Below, one piece after another: positions 27,530-36,582 of a DNA stretch of 64,000 nt. Made by a program: the position numbers and the translations under genes. How positions within the stretch are numbered: the first letter of the stretch is position 1; every line of letters begins with the position of its first letter. A model generated the notes under the pieces. The model did no database searches and had not been told where the DNA came from. It saw only the letters and a program-made list of their open reading frames with translations. The stretch comes from Nocardia sienata NBRC 100364. Its GTDB lineage: Bacteria > Actinomycetota > Actinomycetes > Mycobacteriales > Mycobacteriaceae. Location: NCBI RefSeq assembly GCF_001613205.1, contig NZ_BDBX01000004.1, positions 310,001 through 374,000 of the forward strand, written 5' to 3'.

Positions 27530-28426
27530 ATGACAAGGTGTTTCCTCGTGCGTTACCCCCTGCTCACCGGTGCGGCTCCCCGCGTGGCCGCACCCGCCAC
27601 TGTCCTGGCCGCCGCCGCGATCCTGTTCGCCGGTGTGCCCTCCGGCCTGCCCTCGGCCGATGCCGTACCGCACGCCCATACCCAGGGTTGCGCGAACGGC
27701 TTCGACTGCGATATGGCCGCCCGTATCGAATCCGTGAACTCGTATCTGAACTCCCGCCCCGGCGTGACCGGCTATGTCGTGCGTGACCGCCAGACCGGCG
27801 CGGTCTATGCCAGCCCGCATGCCGAGGACATGGTGTTCACCGCATCCACCATCAAACTGGCCATCGCCTCGGATCTGCTCAACCGCGCCCGGGTCGGGGC
27901 CATCGCCCTGCCGCCGGAGGATCGTCAGCTCATGGAGCAGATGATGGCCACCTCCAACGACCAGGCCACCGATATCCTGTGGAACAAGTACTCCGGCCTC
28001 GACGGTCAGGCGTTCAACAATGCGTTCCGCGCGAACGGTATGACCAGCCTCCGGCCCGAGCCGTCGCCCAACGGGCGTCCGAACTGGGGTTTCCAGAAGA
28101 CCACCGCGGCGGATCTGGACCGGCTCATGTCCAACGTGCTGGACCGGATGCACCCCGACGATCGCGGCTACCTGCTGGATCTGATGCGCCGGGTCGATTC
28201 CAACCAGCACTGGGGTGTATGGGGCGCCGGTTCGGCCATGCGGCCGGGCCTGAAGAACGGCTGGTCGGAGGAGCAGGGCGGCTGGGTGGTGAACTCGGTC
28301 GGTTTCGCCGGGCCGGGTGAGCGCTACACACTCGCGATCATGACCGCGATGAACGGGGAGGGCGGCTACCAGGAGGGCGCCGAAACCGATACGACGATCG
28401 CCGAAAAACTACTGGCGGGCCGCTGA
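27530..28426 (+). CDS. Secreted serine hydrolase, class A beta-lactamase fold
   Basis: The product is 298 residues. An N-terminal hydrophobic segment (ATVLAAAAILFAGVPSGL) suggests export. The beta-lactamase/PBP-like triad is visible: STIK at ~106-109, SND at ~142-144 and KNG at ~242-244 in place of KTG. A pair of cysteines (CANGFDC) lies just after the signal. The Glu166 omega-loop motif of true class A enzymes is not evident, so it may be a cell-wall peptidase-like or esterase relative rather than an antibiotic hydrolase. GCGGAGC precedes the ATG. A strong terminator follows the stop. Confidence 0.84.
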   Translation: MTRCFLVRYPLLTGAAPRVAAPATVLAAAAILFAGVPSGLPSADAVPHAHTQGCANGFDCDMAARIESVNSYLNSRPGVTGYVVRDRQTGAVYASPHAEDMVFTASTIKLAIASDLLNRARVGAIALPPEDRQLMEQMMATSNDQATDILWNKYSGLDGQAFNNAFRANGMTSLRPEPSPNGRPNWGFQKTTAADLDRLMSNVLDRMHPDDRGYLLDLMRRVDSNQHWGVWGAGSAMRPGLKNGWSEEQGGWVVNSVGFAGPGERYTLAIMTAMNGEGGYQEGAETDTTIAEKLLAGR

Positions 28427-28444
28427 TCAGTTTCAACCCGATGC

Positions 28445-28478
28445 ACTCCGGCCCCCGTCGCGTGACGGGGGCCGGAGT
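28445..28478. terminator. Strong bidirectional terminator
   Basis: A 15-bp perfect stem pairs 28445-28459 with 28464-28478 around a GCGT tetraloop and is followed by CGTTT on the plus strand. It lies between the convergent hydrolase and P450 genes. Confidence 0.92.
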
Positions 28479-28497
28479 CGTTTCACTCCCCGATGTC

Positions 28498-29982
28498 TCA
28501 GCGGATCCGGCGCAGCCGCATCGGGGCGTCGTCACGCGGGAACGGGATGGTGGTGAAGCCCCACGGCATTCGATAGGTGTCCGGGAAGCTCCACTCGTAG
28601 TCTCGGACGAGCGCCGAGATGATCGTCTTGACCTCGAAGGTGCCGAAGTGCATCCCGATGCACTTGTGCGAACCGGCACCGAACGGCATCCAGGCGAGCC
28701 GGTGCGATTTGTCCTCGCGCCGTTCCTCGGAAAACCGCAACGGGTCGAAGACCTCGGGGTCGGTCCACAACTCTTCGAGTAGATGGTTCACCTGGTAACC
28801 CAGGTCCACCGGCGTTCCGGCGGGAATGTAGTGTCCGAGGATCTCGGTATCGCGGACCGCGCGGCGGACCATCCCGGGAACCGGCGGCATGAGGCGCAGA
28901 CTCTCCTTCACCACGAGATCCAGCGTCCGCAACGTATCCAGGTCGGCGATCGTCGGAGACTGGTTGTCCAGGTCCAGCGCACGCACCTCCGCGCGCACCT
29001 TCTGCTGCCAATCCGGATGTTTGCCCAGGTAGTAGGCAACGGCCGTGGCGGTGGTCGTGGTCGTATCGTGGGCGGCCATGATCAGGAAGATCATATGGTT
29101 GACCACATCGGCGTCACTGAACACCGACCCGTCCTCGGCGCGCGCATGACACAGGCCGGAGAAGAAATCCGGGGCATCGCTGCGCCGTTTCTCCGGCAGC
29201 ATCGCGGTGAAGTACTCCTCGAGCACGGCGCGGCCGCGCAACCCCGCGCGCCATTTCCCACCGGGCACGCTGTGGCGCATCAGGGCCAGCCCGGCATGGG
29301 TGCAGGCGACGAAGGCGTCGGTGAGGTCCTTGCGCCCGTCGCCGACCTCGATCGCCATGAAGGTCTCCCCCGCGATATCGAGCGCCAGCTCCTTGATCGC
29401 CGGGAACAGTTGCACGGTCCGGCTCGCATCCCTGCCCTCCGGTACCCAGCGGCCGATACTGGCGCGCACCACCGGTGTCAGCTCGGCGAGATGGGCCTCC
29501 AGACGTTCCCTGGTGAAGGCTTGCTGCATGATCCGGCGATGGAACATGTGCTCGTCGAATTCGAGCAGCAGCAACCCGCGGCGGAAGAAGGGCCCGATGA
29601 AGTAGTCCCAGCCCTGCCCGAAATCGCGACGGCGCCGGCCGACCACCTCGTCGATGGCTTCGGGCCCGGCGGCGAACACCCGGTCCATACCCATGGAACT
29701 GTTGATGTTCACCGGGCCGAAGCGGCGATACTTGTCCAGCAGTTCGGCCGGACCCCAGCGCATGTAGTGGAACGTGCGCCCCAGATATGGCAGGCCCGCG
29801 TCGCCGCGTACGGCCACGGTGTCGCTACCGCGCGGCGGAGTGGCCAGCGTCCGCTGCCGATCCGGCACTTTCAACAGCAGCCGGTCGACCATACTTCGGT
29901 GCGGGATCTCGATAAGTGCCGAATTCTCGGTATCGGTGCGCGCACGCGCGCGGTGCGCGGCGACACGGTCGACGGTGACCAT
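28498..29982 (-). CDS. Cytochrome P450
   Basis: The product is 494 residues from an ATG with a perfect AGGAGG site; the frame extends 16 codons further but lacks a site. The heme-binding motif is FGAGSHKCIG with Cys at ~441. The K-helix ExxR is in VVKESLRLMPP and the I-helix in AAHDTTTTTA. The length and the GRTFHYMRWGPAELLDKYRRFGP opening resemble the long CYPs of mycobacteria and Nocardia that oxidise fatty acids or sterols. The substrate is unknown, and no ferredoxin gene is adjacent. It is transcribed alone and convergent with the hydrolase gene. Confidence 0.94.
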   Translation of the reverse strand: MVTVDRVAAHRARARTDTENSALIEIPHRSMVDRLLLKVPDRQRTLATPPRGSDTVAVRGDAGLPYLGRTFHYMRWGPAELLDKYRRFGPVNINSSMGMDRVFAAGPEAIDEVVGRRRRDFGQGWDYFIGPFFRRGLLLLEFDEHMFHRRIMQQAFTRERLEAHLAELTPVVRASIGRWVPEGRDASRTVQLFPAIKELALDIAGETFMAIEVGDGRKDLTDAFVACTHAGLALMRHSVPGGKWRAGLRGRAVLEEYFTAMLPEKRRSDAPDFFSGLCHARAEDGSVFSDADVVNHMIFLIMAAHDTTTTTATAVAYYLGKHPDWQQKVRAEVRALDLDNQSPTIADLDTLRTLDLVVKESLRLMPPVPGMVRRAVRDTEILGHYIPAGTPVDLGYQVNHLLEELWTDPEVFDPLRFSEERREDKSHRLAWMPFGAGSHKCIGMHFGTFEVKTIISALVRDYEWSFPDTYRMPWGFTTIPFPRDDAPMRLRRIR

Positions 29983-30233
29983 GGCGAAACCTCCTGAGAG
30001 ACAGCACCCATCGTATTGTCTTTGTTGCAACGACTCAGCCTATTCCACCGAATCGGTATCATCCGCCTTCCCGCCGAGACCCCCTCGCAATGGCTATCGT
30101 GGTGAGTTGCCGCACCACCGCGAGTGAACAACGGGCGTCTGACTGTGTCGTACCCGGGTAGTGCTACTACCGTGTGCGTTGTCAGGAATGATCACCAGGG
30201 CAACACCGGGCCCACCGCCGGCGAGGAGCGACC

Positions 30234-31712
30234 ATGAGCACGCAACCTGTTGGGAACGGCCGGCACCGCGTCGTCGTCATCGGATCGGGTTTCGGCGGCC
30301 TGTTCGGCACCAAGCACCTCAAACGCGCCGATGTCGACATCACCCTCATCTCCAAAACCACCACTCATCTCTTCCAGCCGTTGCTCTACCAGGTCGCGAC
30401 CGGCATCCTGTCGGTCGGCGAGATCGCGCCGGCGACCCGGCTCGTGCTACGCAAACAGAAGAACGCGCGGGTGCTGCTGGGCGAGGTCACCGAGATCGAC
30501 CTGGAGAAACGCACCGTCACCTCGGTGCTGCTCGGCGAATCGACGGTGACCCCCTACGACAGCCTCATCGTGGCCACCGGGGCACAGCAGTCGTATTTCG
30601 GCAACGACCAGTTCGCCACCTTCGCGCCGGGTATGAAGACCATCGACGACGCCCTGGAACTGCGCGGTCGCATCCTGGGTTCGTTCGAACAGGCCGAGGT
30701 GGCCCAGACTCAGGAGGAGCGCGATCGGCTGCTCACCTTCGTGGTGGTGGGCGCCGGGCCGACCGGGGTCGAACTGGCCGGGCAGATCGCCGAACTCGCC
30801 GACCGCACGCTGGAGGGCACCTTCCACAACATCGATCCCCGCGACGCCCGGGTGATCCTGGTCGAGGGCGCGGGCGCGGTGCTGGGCCCGATGGGACCGA
30901 AACTCGGCGGCAAGGCGCAGCGGCGCCTGGAATCCATGGGCGTGGAGATCCAATTGAACGCCCTGGTCACCGACGTGGACGCGCATGGGGTCACGGTGAA
31001 GGACTCCGACGGCACCAGCCGCCGCATCGAATCGGCCTGCAAGGTCTGGTCGGCCGGGGTGCAGGCCAGCCCGCTGGGCAAGATGGTCGCCGACCAGTCC
31101 GATGGTACCGAGGTCGACCGGGCCGGGCGGGTTGTGGTGGAACCCGACCTCACCGTCAAGGGGCATCCGAACGTCTTCGTCGTCGGCGATCTGATGTCGG
31201 TGCCGGGCGTACCGGGCCAGGCCCAGGGCGCCATCCAGGGCGCCACCTACGCCGCGAAACAGATCAGGGCGGAGCTGGCGGGTAAGCAGACGGCGCAGGA
31301 ACGGAAGCCGTTCTCCTATTTCAACAAGGGCAGTATGGCGACCATCTCGCGGTTCAGCGCCGTCTGCCAGGTGGGCAAGCTGGAATTCGGTGGGTTCATC
31401 GCCTGGCTGGCCTGGCTCGGCCTGCACCTGTACTACCTGGTCGGCTACCGCAGCCGGATCACCACGATCTTCCAGTGGTTCGTCACCTTCCTCGGACGCA
31501 CCCGCGGCCAGATGGCGGCGACCGAGCAGTGGATCTTCGCCCGCCTGGCACTGGAGGCGGTGTACGGCGACAGCGAAGAAGGCGAGGAGATCGTCCGCGG
31601 CGCGGCGGGTCGCCGCCCGCCGGCGCCTGCCCCCGGGACGCCGGCCGTCACTGCCGAAGCCGTCGATACCGGCCTGCCCGAAAAACCGGGCGGCGATCGC
31701 AAAGTCGGCTGA
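30234..31712 (+). CDS. ndh: Type II NADH:quinone oxidoreductase
   Basis: The product is 492 residues. The FAD-binding Rossmann motif is VVVIGSGFGGLFGTKHL and a second NADH-binding motif is VVVGAGPTGVELAGQIAEL. The quinone-side signature FQPLLYQVATGILSVGEIA and VWSAGVQASPLG, VFVVGDLMSV are typical. The C-terminal amphipathic/hydrophobic region (AWLAWLGLHLYYLVGY, then FQWFVTFLGRTRG) anchors it to the membrane, as in mycobacterial Ndh. It passes electrons from NADH to menaquinone without pumping protons. It is likely monocistronic, with the paralog pair beginning 75 bp downstream. Confidence 0.94.
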   Translation: MSTQPVGNGRHRVVVIGSGFGGLFGTKHLKRADVDITLISKTTTHLFQPLLYQVATGILSVGEIAPATRLVLRKQKNARVLLGEVTEIDLEKRTVTSVLLGESTVTPYDSLIVATGAQQSYFGNDQFATFAPGMKTIDDALELRGRILGSFEQAEVAQTQEERDRLLTFVVVGAGPTGVELAGQIAELADRTLEGTFHNIDPRDARVILVEGAGAVLGPMGPKLGGKAQRRLESMGVEIQLNALVTDVDAHGVTVKDSDGTSRRIESACKVWSAGVQASPLGKMVADQSDGTEVDRAGRVVVEPDLTVKGHPNVFVVGDLMSVPGVPGQAQGAIQGATYAAKQIRAELAGKQTAQERKPFSYFNKGSMATISRFSAVCQVGKLEFGGFIAWLAWLGLHLYYLVGYRSRITTIFQWFVTFLGRTRGQMAATEQWIFARLALEAVYGDSEEGEEIVRGAAGRRPPAPAPGTPAVTAEAVDTGLPEKPGGDRKVG

Positions 31713-31787
31713 ACCGGCTCACCTCCCCGATCCAGCGCCCTTTCGGAGCTAATATCTGGCAACAGATCACTCCACAGAGAGGGGCAC

Positions 31788-32669
31788 ATGGGTAAGCACA
31801 GGACAACGGTCCGGTCCCGGCGTGTCGCCGGATCGGTCGTCGCGGCGGGCGCCGTCCCGCTCATCGCGGCATTGATCGGCGCCGGGACGGCCCACGCCGA
31901 TGTTCTCCCCGTTCCGCTCGCGCCACCCACTGTTCCCGCGGCACTGCCGGCGCTCCCCGCCCTGCCGACGCTACCGCCCGGCCTGCCCCCGCCCGCACCG
32001 GATCCGGCCGTGGATCCGTTCGGAGCGGCCCGGGAGGCCACCCGGGCCGCCGCCCGGTCGGTGACCGATGCCGTCACCGCGGCAACCACGCAGTTCATCC
32101 ACCCGGCCCCCGGAGCACTACTGTCCGCGGCACCCATACCGGCGGCGCCTCCTGGATTCGCGTCCACGCCCGAGGACCGTTACCCGGCCGCCGGGGAGGC
32201 ATCGGGCACCGCCGGGGCGGCTGCGCCGATCGAAGAGGCGCCTCCCGGCACGCCGGCGGTCGGCGACCTCGAGCCGAGCCTGCCGTTCGATACACGAGAT
32301 CTCGATGCCGGTGCCGCACAGGCCCAGGAGCAGCTGGCGGCATTCCTGGACTCGTCCGGCATCGAACGCGGCCGGGCGGATCGGGTCGCAGCCCAGGCCA
32401 TGAGCTCGGGCCTGATCGGCGCCGGGATCGGCGCCGCGGTCGCGGCACCGGTGGCTGTACCGTTCGCGATGCTCGGCGCCGCCGCGGGTTTCGTGGTCGG
32501 ACTCCCCTTCCTCCCGACCGGACTCGTCGTCGGGCCCGTCCTCGGCGCGACCATCGCCTACGGGGTGATCACGGTGCCGGCCGTGATCGCCGGAGCGGCG
32601 CTGGGCGCCGCGTACGGGGCTACCGACGGTTTCACCACGCAACCGTTCGGTCCGCTGCCACCGCTGTAA
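31788..32669 (+). CDS. Secreted Ala/Pro/Gly-rich protein, paralog 1 of a three-member family
   Basis: The product is 293 residues. A signal peptide ends at AHA (~37). Residues ~40-72 are Pro/Leu/Ala-rich. Residues ~75-106 (VDPFGAAREATRAAARSVTD) form an amphipathic helix shared with the next gene. Residues ~183-203 carry the family motif LAAFLDSSGIERGRAD, followed by a Gly/Ala-rich hydrophobic stretch of ~70 residues (IGAGIGAAVAAPVAVPF, FVVGLPFLPTGLVVGPVLGA) able to form a membrane hairpin. GAGAGGGG precedes the ATG. No catalytic motif is visible, and I do not recognise a function. Relatives occur elsewhere in this window at 32931 and 47448. Confidence 0.78.
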   Translation: MGKHRTTVRSRRVAGSVVAAGAVPLIAALIGAGTAHADVLPVPLAPPTVPAALPALPALPTLPPGLPPPAPDPAVDPFGAAREATRAAARSVTDAVTAATTQFIHPAPGALLSAAPIPAAPPGFASTPEDRYPAAGEASGTAGAAAPIEEAPPGTPAVGDLEPSLPFDTRDLDAGAAQAQEQLAAFLDSSGIERGRADRVAAQAMSSGLIGAGIGAAVAAPVAVPFAMLGAAAGFVVGLPFLPTGLVVGPVLGATIAYGVITVPAVIAGAALGAAYGATDGFTTQPFGPLPPL

Positions 32670-32930
32670 CCCGCGCCCCCATCGGACGCCCGAACTCACA
32701 CAGCCCCGCAGGTTGCCGCAGGGACGGCACATCGCCGCACCTCGGTGTGCTCCCGGCCGAGCCGGATGGCAGAACGGTGCACGCCGGCGAACAGCTGGCC
32801 AACCACCACGCCACTACCTGGACGACCACGACTACCTGTTGTTGTAAGACGACTGAACAGGCCGAACCCATCCGCGCCCCGCCCCGGAACGAATGTCTGG
32901 CAAACCGACAATTTCCGGAGAAAGGCGACA

Positions 32931-33806
32931 ATGGGTAAGCACAGGGCAACCGGTCCGTCCCGGCGTGCTGCCGGATCGGTCGTCGCGGCGGGTGCGATCC
33001 CGCTCATCGCGACACTGATCGGTGCCGGCACCGCCAATGCCGAGGTACTCCCCGCTCCACCCGCGTCATCCCCGATTCCCGCCGCGCTACCGGCGCCGAC
33101 CGCCACGGTGGACCCGTTCGGCGCGGCCACCGCCACCGTGCACGAGGCGGCACGGGTAGCGGTCCGGTCGGCCACCGATACGATCACCGCGGCCGCGGCC
33201 CCGTTCACCCATGCCGCGCCCGCGGTCGCCCCGGTCCTGCGGCCGGCCGTGATCGCGGACCCGGTCGCCCCGGCGCTCGCCCCCGCGACGCGGCCGGTAC
33301 CGAATCACGCCTACCTCGCACCCCAGGGTGAACTGCACGCACCCCAGCCGGTCACGCCGGTCGCGCCGATCGAGGCACCGCCGGGCAGACTGCGTATCGG
33401 CAACGTCGAAATGGACGCACCGTTCGATGTGCGCGATATCAACATCGGCGCCGCGCAGACCGAGGCCGAGCTGGCGACCTTCCTGGATTCGGTCGGCGTC
33501 GAACGCAGCCGCTCGGACAAGATCGCCGCACAGACCTTGGGTTCGGCGGCCATCGGCGCCTCGGTCGCCAATACGCTGGCCTCCCCTCTCGCCGGCACCT
33601 CGGCCATGGTCGGCGCGGTCGCCGGCTTCATCTCCGGCATCCCGTTCCTCCCGATCGGGCTCGTCATCGGCCCGGTCCTGGGCGCGGCCATCGGTTACGC
33701 GGTGATCGCCGGACCGGCGGCGGCCGCCGGTGCGGCCATCGGAGGAGCGATCGGCGCGGCGGACGGTTTCGCCGCCGCCCCGTACGGCACCCCGCCGGCG
33801 CTGTGA
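32931..33806 (+). CDS. Secreted Ala/Pro/Gly-rich protein, paralog 2 (tandem copy)
   Basis: The product is 291 residues. Its first 38 residues are nearly identical to those of the preceding gene (GKHR start, RRAAGSVVAAGAIPLIATLIGAG, cleavage after ANA). The shared helix starts VDPFGAATATVHEAAR (~60). The family motif LATFLDSVGVERSRSD is at ~181-196, then AAQTLGSAAIGA and a hydrophobic region with GIPFLPIGLVIGPVLGAAIG. The two copies also share an AATRTCTGGCAA block 37-39 bp before the ATG, supporting tandem duplication including the promoter. GGAGAAAGG supports the ATG; the frame is open upstream to 32745 without coding character. The role is unknown. Confidence 0.78.
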   Translation: MGKHRATGPSRRAAGSVVAAGAIPLIATLIGAGTANAEVLPAPPASSPIPAALPAPTATVDPFGAATATVHEAARVAVRSATDTITAAAAPFTHAAPAVAPVLRPAVIADPVAPALAPATRPVPNHAYLAPQGELHAPQPVTPVAPIEAPPGRLRIGNVEMDAPFDVRDINIGAAQTEAELATFLDSVGVERSRSDKIAAQTLGSAAIGASVANTLASPLAGTSAMVGAVAGFISGIPFLPIGLVIGPVLGAAIGYAVIAGPAAAAGAAIGGAIGAADGFAAAPYGTPPAL

Positions 33807-33811
33807 TCGAG

Positions 33812-33843
33812 GGTGGCCGGCGGTCCACCGGCCGCCGGCCACC
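33812..33843. terminator. Bidirectional terminator between paralog 2 and the MFS gene
   Basis: A 12-bp perfect stem pairs 33812-33823 with 33832-33843 around an 8-nt loop. It fills the gap between two convergent stop codons. Confidence 0.82.
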
Positions 33844-33844
33844 T

Positions 33845-35332
33845 TTACCGTTCGTCGGCCGGACGTGCCCTTCGGCCCACCGCGAAGGCGATCGTACCCA
33901 TCACCAACAGCGCCCCGGCGGCGACCGCGATGGACACGTGCGCGCCGGTGACGAAAGCCTCCCGCGCGGCGGCCGTGCGGCCGGGATCGTCCGCATGGCG
34001 CTGGATCGTCTCACCCAGGGTCGACGCGAACTCACCGCCGGCGCGGAAGACGAGCGCCGCGAGGGAGCCCAACAGGGCCAGACCCAGTGCGTTGCCGAGT
34101 TCGAAACTTGTTTCGGAGATACCGACCGCCGAGCCTGCCCGTTCCGACGGGACAGAGGCCACCGACACCTCCGAGACCAGCGTGAACACGATTCCGTATC
34201 CGATACCGGCGAGCGCCGACCCGGCCACGTACCAGCCCACGCCCCCGTCTGCGCCGATGCCGAGCACCAGCAGATTGCCGAGTGCGGCCGTCACCAGTGC
34301 CGTGACGAACGCCACCCGCACACCGAGCAGCCGGGCAACCCTCGATCCGCTCACCGAGAAGATGAACACGGTGATCGCCATGGGGATGCCGAGCACGGCC
34401 GCCTGCAGCGGGTCTCGCCCGGTCACCGACTGCAACCAGACACTGCTCAGATAACTGAGCCCGGCCAGCGACATCATCGCGGTGGTACTCGATCCGATGG
34501 CGACCGAGAACCGGGCCCTGGTGAACAGCGACAGATCGACCAGAGGGTGGGCCAGTCGCCGCTGCCGGCGTACGAACAAGGTGAGCACCGCCACACCGAG
34601 GAACCCACTGGCGAAGGCCACGACATCGGGTCCGTACTCGGCGATGTGCTTCACCGCGTACACCGCCGGCAGGATGCCGCCGATGGACAGTGCCACGCTG
34701 GGCAGATCGAGCGGTCCCAGCGCTGCGGCCCGGTGCTCGGGCAGCAGCAGCGGGGCGAACACGAGCAGCACCAGCAGGACCGGCACATTGATCAGGAAGA
34801 CCGACCCCCACGAGAAATGGTGCAGCAGGACACCGCCGATGATCGGCCCGACGGCCGAGCCCCCGGCGAAGAACGCCGTCCAGATTCCGATCGCCGTCGA
34901 ACGTCGCCGCTCGTCCGGGAAAAGATCCGAGATCAACGCCAGGCTCGACGGGAGCAGAGTGGCCCCGCCGATCCCCATCAGCGCGCGGGCCGCGATCAGC
35001 ACCGCCGCGCTGGGCGAGAACGCCGCGAGCACCGAGGCGGTGCCGAACACGGTGGCGCCGGCGAGCAGGAGGGTACGGCGGCCGATCCGGTCACCCAGAT
35101 TGCCCATGGTGATGAGCAGACCCGCGATCAGGAACCCGTAGATATCGAGAATCCACAACTGCTGGGCGGCGGTCGGATCGAGGGCGGCGGTGAGGGTCGG
35201 CAACGCCAGGAACAACACAGACATATCCATGGACACCAGCAGCACCGGCAGCAGGAGTACGGCCAGACCGAACCACGCACGCCGCCCGCCGCTCGTACCC
35301 GGTGCGGCCCGCGCCGCCTCCACATTCGTCAT
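33845..35332 (-). CDS. MFS transporter, DHA2 drug:H+ antiporter type
   Basis: The product is 495 residues with about 14 hydrophobic segments, the DHA2 layout. Motif A is in MGNLGDRIGRRTLLLAGA. ALMGIGGATLLPSSLALISDLFPDERRR and GIWTAFFAGGSAVGPIIGGVLL (motif C) are diagnostic of the EmrB/QacA-like group. It should export a hydrophobic or cationic compound. It is divergent from the lycopene-cyclase-like gene. No TetR or MarR regulator is adjacent, so its control is not visible here. Confidence 0.92.
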   Translation of the reverse strand: MTNVEAARAAPGTSGGRRAWFGLAVLLLPVLLVSMDMSVLFLALPTLTAALDPTAAQQLWILDIYGFLIAGLLITMGNLGDRIGRRTLLLAGATVFGTASVLAAFSPSAAVLIAARALMGIGGATLLPSSLALISDLFPDERRRSTAIGIWTAFFAGGSAVGPIIGGVLLHHFSWGSVFLINVPVLLVLLVFAPLLLPEHRAAALGPLDLPSVALSIGGILPAVYAVKHIAEYGPDVVAFASGFLGVAVLTLFVRRQRRLAHPLVDLSLFTRARFSVAIGSSTTAMMSLAGLSYLSSVWLQSVTGRDPLQAAVLGIPMAITVFIFSVSGSRVARLLGVRVAFVTALVTAALGNLLVLGIGADGGVGWYVAGSALAGIGYGIVFTLVSEVSVASVPSERAGSAVGISETSFELGNALGLALLGSLAALVFRAGGEFASTLGETIQRHADDPGRTAAAREAFVTGAHVSIAVAAGALLVMGTIAFAVGRRARPADER

Positions 35333-35475
35333 CCGCGTTCCTTCCGGGTCGTCGGTTCACCCAGTCGTAACACGCGTGACCGGGGCGGCTGTTCCGGGGC
35401 GCGGCGGCGAGCCGCGATGATCCCCGCCACCACCCCGGCGTACGCGGCATGCGCCTGCCGTGTTTCGATCCGACG

Positions 35476-36582
35476 ATGAGCGCCGATATCGCCATCTGCG
35501 GGCTCGGGCCGGCCGGGCGCGCGCTCGCCCACCGCTGCCTGGTCCGCGGTATGACCGTACTCGCCGTGGACCCGAATCCGCGGCGGGTCTGGCGGGCGAC
35601 CTACGCCGCCTGGTCCGACGAACTTCCCGCCTGGCTCGACGGCTCCGTCGTCGCGGCCACCGTCGCGCGACCGCGCGCCCACGGCCTGCGCGAGCACAGC
35701 ATCTCGCGCGCGTATTCCGTACTGGACACCGCCCTGCTGCAGCAATCCCTGGACCTCACCGGCGCCACGGTGGTGTCGGGGCGGGCGGTGACTCTGGGCC
35801 GGCGCACGGTGGCACTCGACAGCGGCCGGGTCCTACGCGCCGGCCGGGTTGTCGACGCGCGCGGGTTGCGGCGCCGACCGGGCCGTGCCGAGCAGACCGC
35901 CTATGGCCTGAAACTGACTCGCGACGCCACATCGGAGCCCGCGCTGTTCATGGACTGGCGTCCGGACAACGGCGCCGAACCGGACGCTGCCCCTTCGTTC
36001 CTCTACGCGGTGCCGCTGGGTGCCGAGGCCGTGCTGTACGAGGAGACCTGCCTGGTGGGCGCTCCCGCTCTCACCCAGGACGAACTCGCGCGCCGACTGC
36101 GCCATCGGCTACGGGCGCGACACATAGCGACGGTGGGCGATGAACCGGTCGAGCGGGTACGCTTCCCGGTCGCCGGCGGCAAACCCGGAGCCGGGCGCTT
36201 CGGCGCGGCGGGCGGGTACCTTCATCCCGCTACCGGCTACAGCGTCGCGGCCGCACTGTCGGCCGCCGAATCCGTCGCCGCCGGCGGCTCGGGGTGGCCC
36301 GCCGCGGCGCGCGCGGCCCACCGGCTCCGGCAGGCCGGGCTACGGGCGTTGCTGGCGCTGCCACCGTCCGATATCCCGCGCTTCTTCGACGCCTTCTTCG
36401 ACCTCGATATCGAATTGCAACGCGCCTATCTCTCCCGGCGCGACGACCCGATAGGCACACTCACCGCCATGTCCGGGCTCTTTTTCGGCCTTCCCGGCTC
36501 GGTGCGGGCCCGGCTCACGGCGGCGACACTCGGGTGGGGAACGACCTCGCACCGGGGGTCCGGTTCGGTCATCATGGAGTGA
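35476..36582 (+). CDS. Lycopene-cyclase-like FAD/NAD-binding protein
   Basis: The product is 368 residues from the ATG at 35476; an in-frame ATG nine codons upstream has no better site. The opening DIAICGLGPAGRALAHRCL followed by VLAVDPNPRRVWRATYAAWSDELPAWL is characteristic of the CrtY/CrtL lycopene cyclase family. YAVPLGAEAVLYEETCLVG matches the conserved FLYxxP...EET segment, and GGYLHPATGYSVAAALSAA the C-terminal FAD contact. No other carotenoid gene is close, so the true substrate is uncertain. Its TGA overlaps the ATG of ku by one base. Confidence 0.78.
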   Translation: MSADIAICGLGPAGRALAHRCLVRGMTVLAVDPNPRRVWRATYAAWSDELPAWLDGSVVAATVARPRAHGLREHSISRAYSVLDTALLQQSLDLTGATVVSGRAVTLGRRTVALDSGRVLRAGRVVDARGLRRRPGRAEQTAYGLKLTRDATSEPALFMDWRPDNGAEPDAAPSFLYAVPLGAEAVLYEETCLVGAPALTQDELARRLRHRLRARHIATVGDEPVERVRFPVAGGKPGAGRFGAAGGYLHPATGYSVAAALSAAESVAAGGSGWPAAARAAHRLRQAGLRALLALPPSDIPRFFDAFFDLDIELQRAYLSRRDDPIGTLTAMSGLFFGLPGSVRARLTAATLGWGTTSHRGSGSVIME

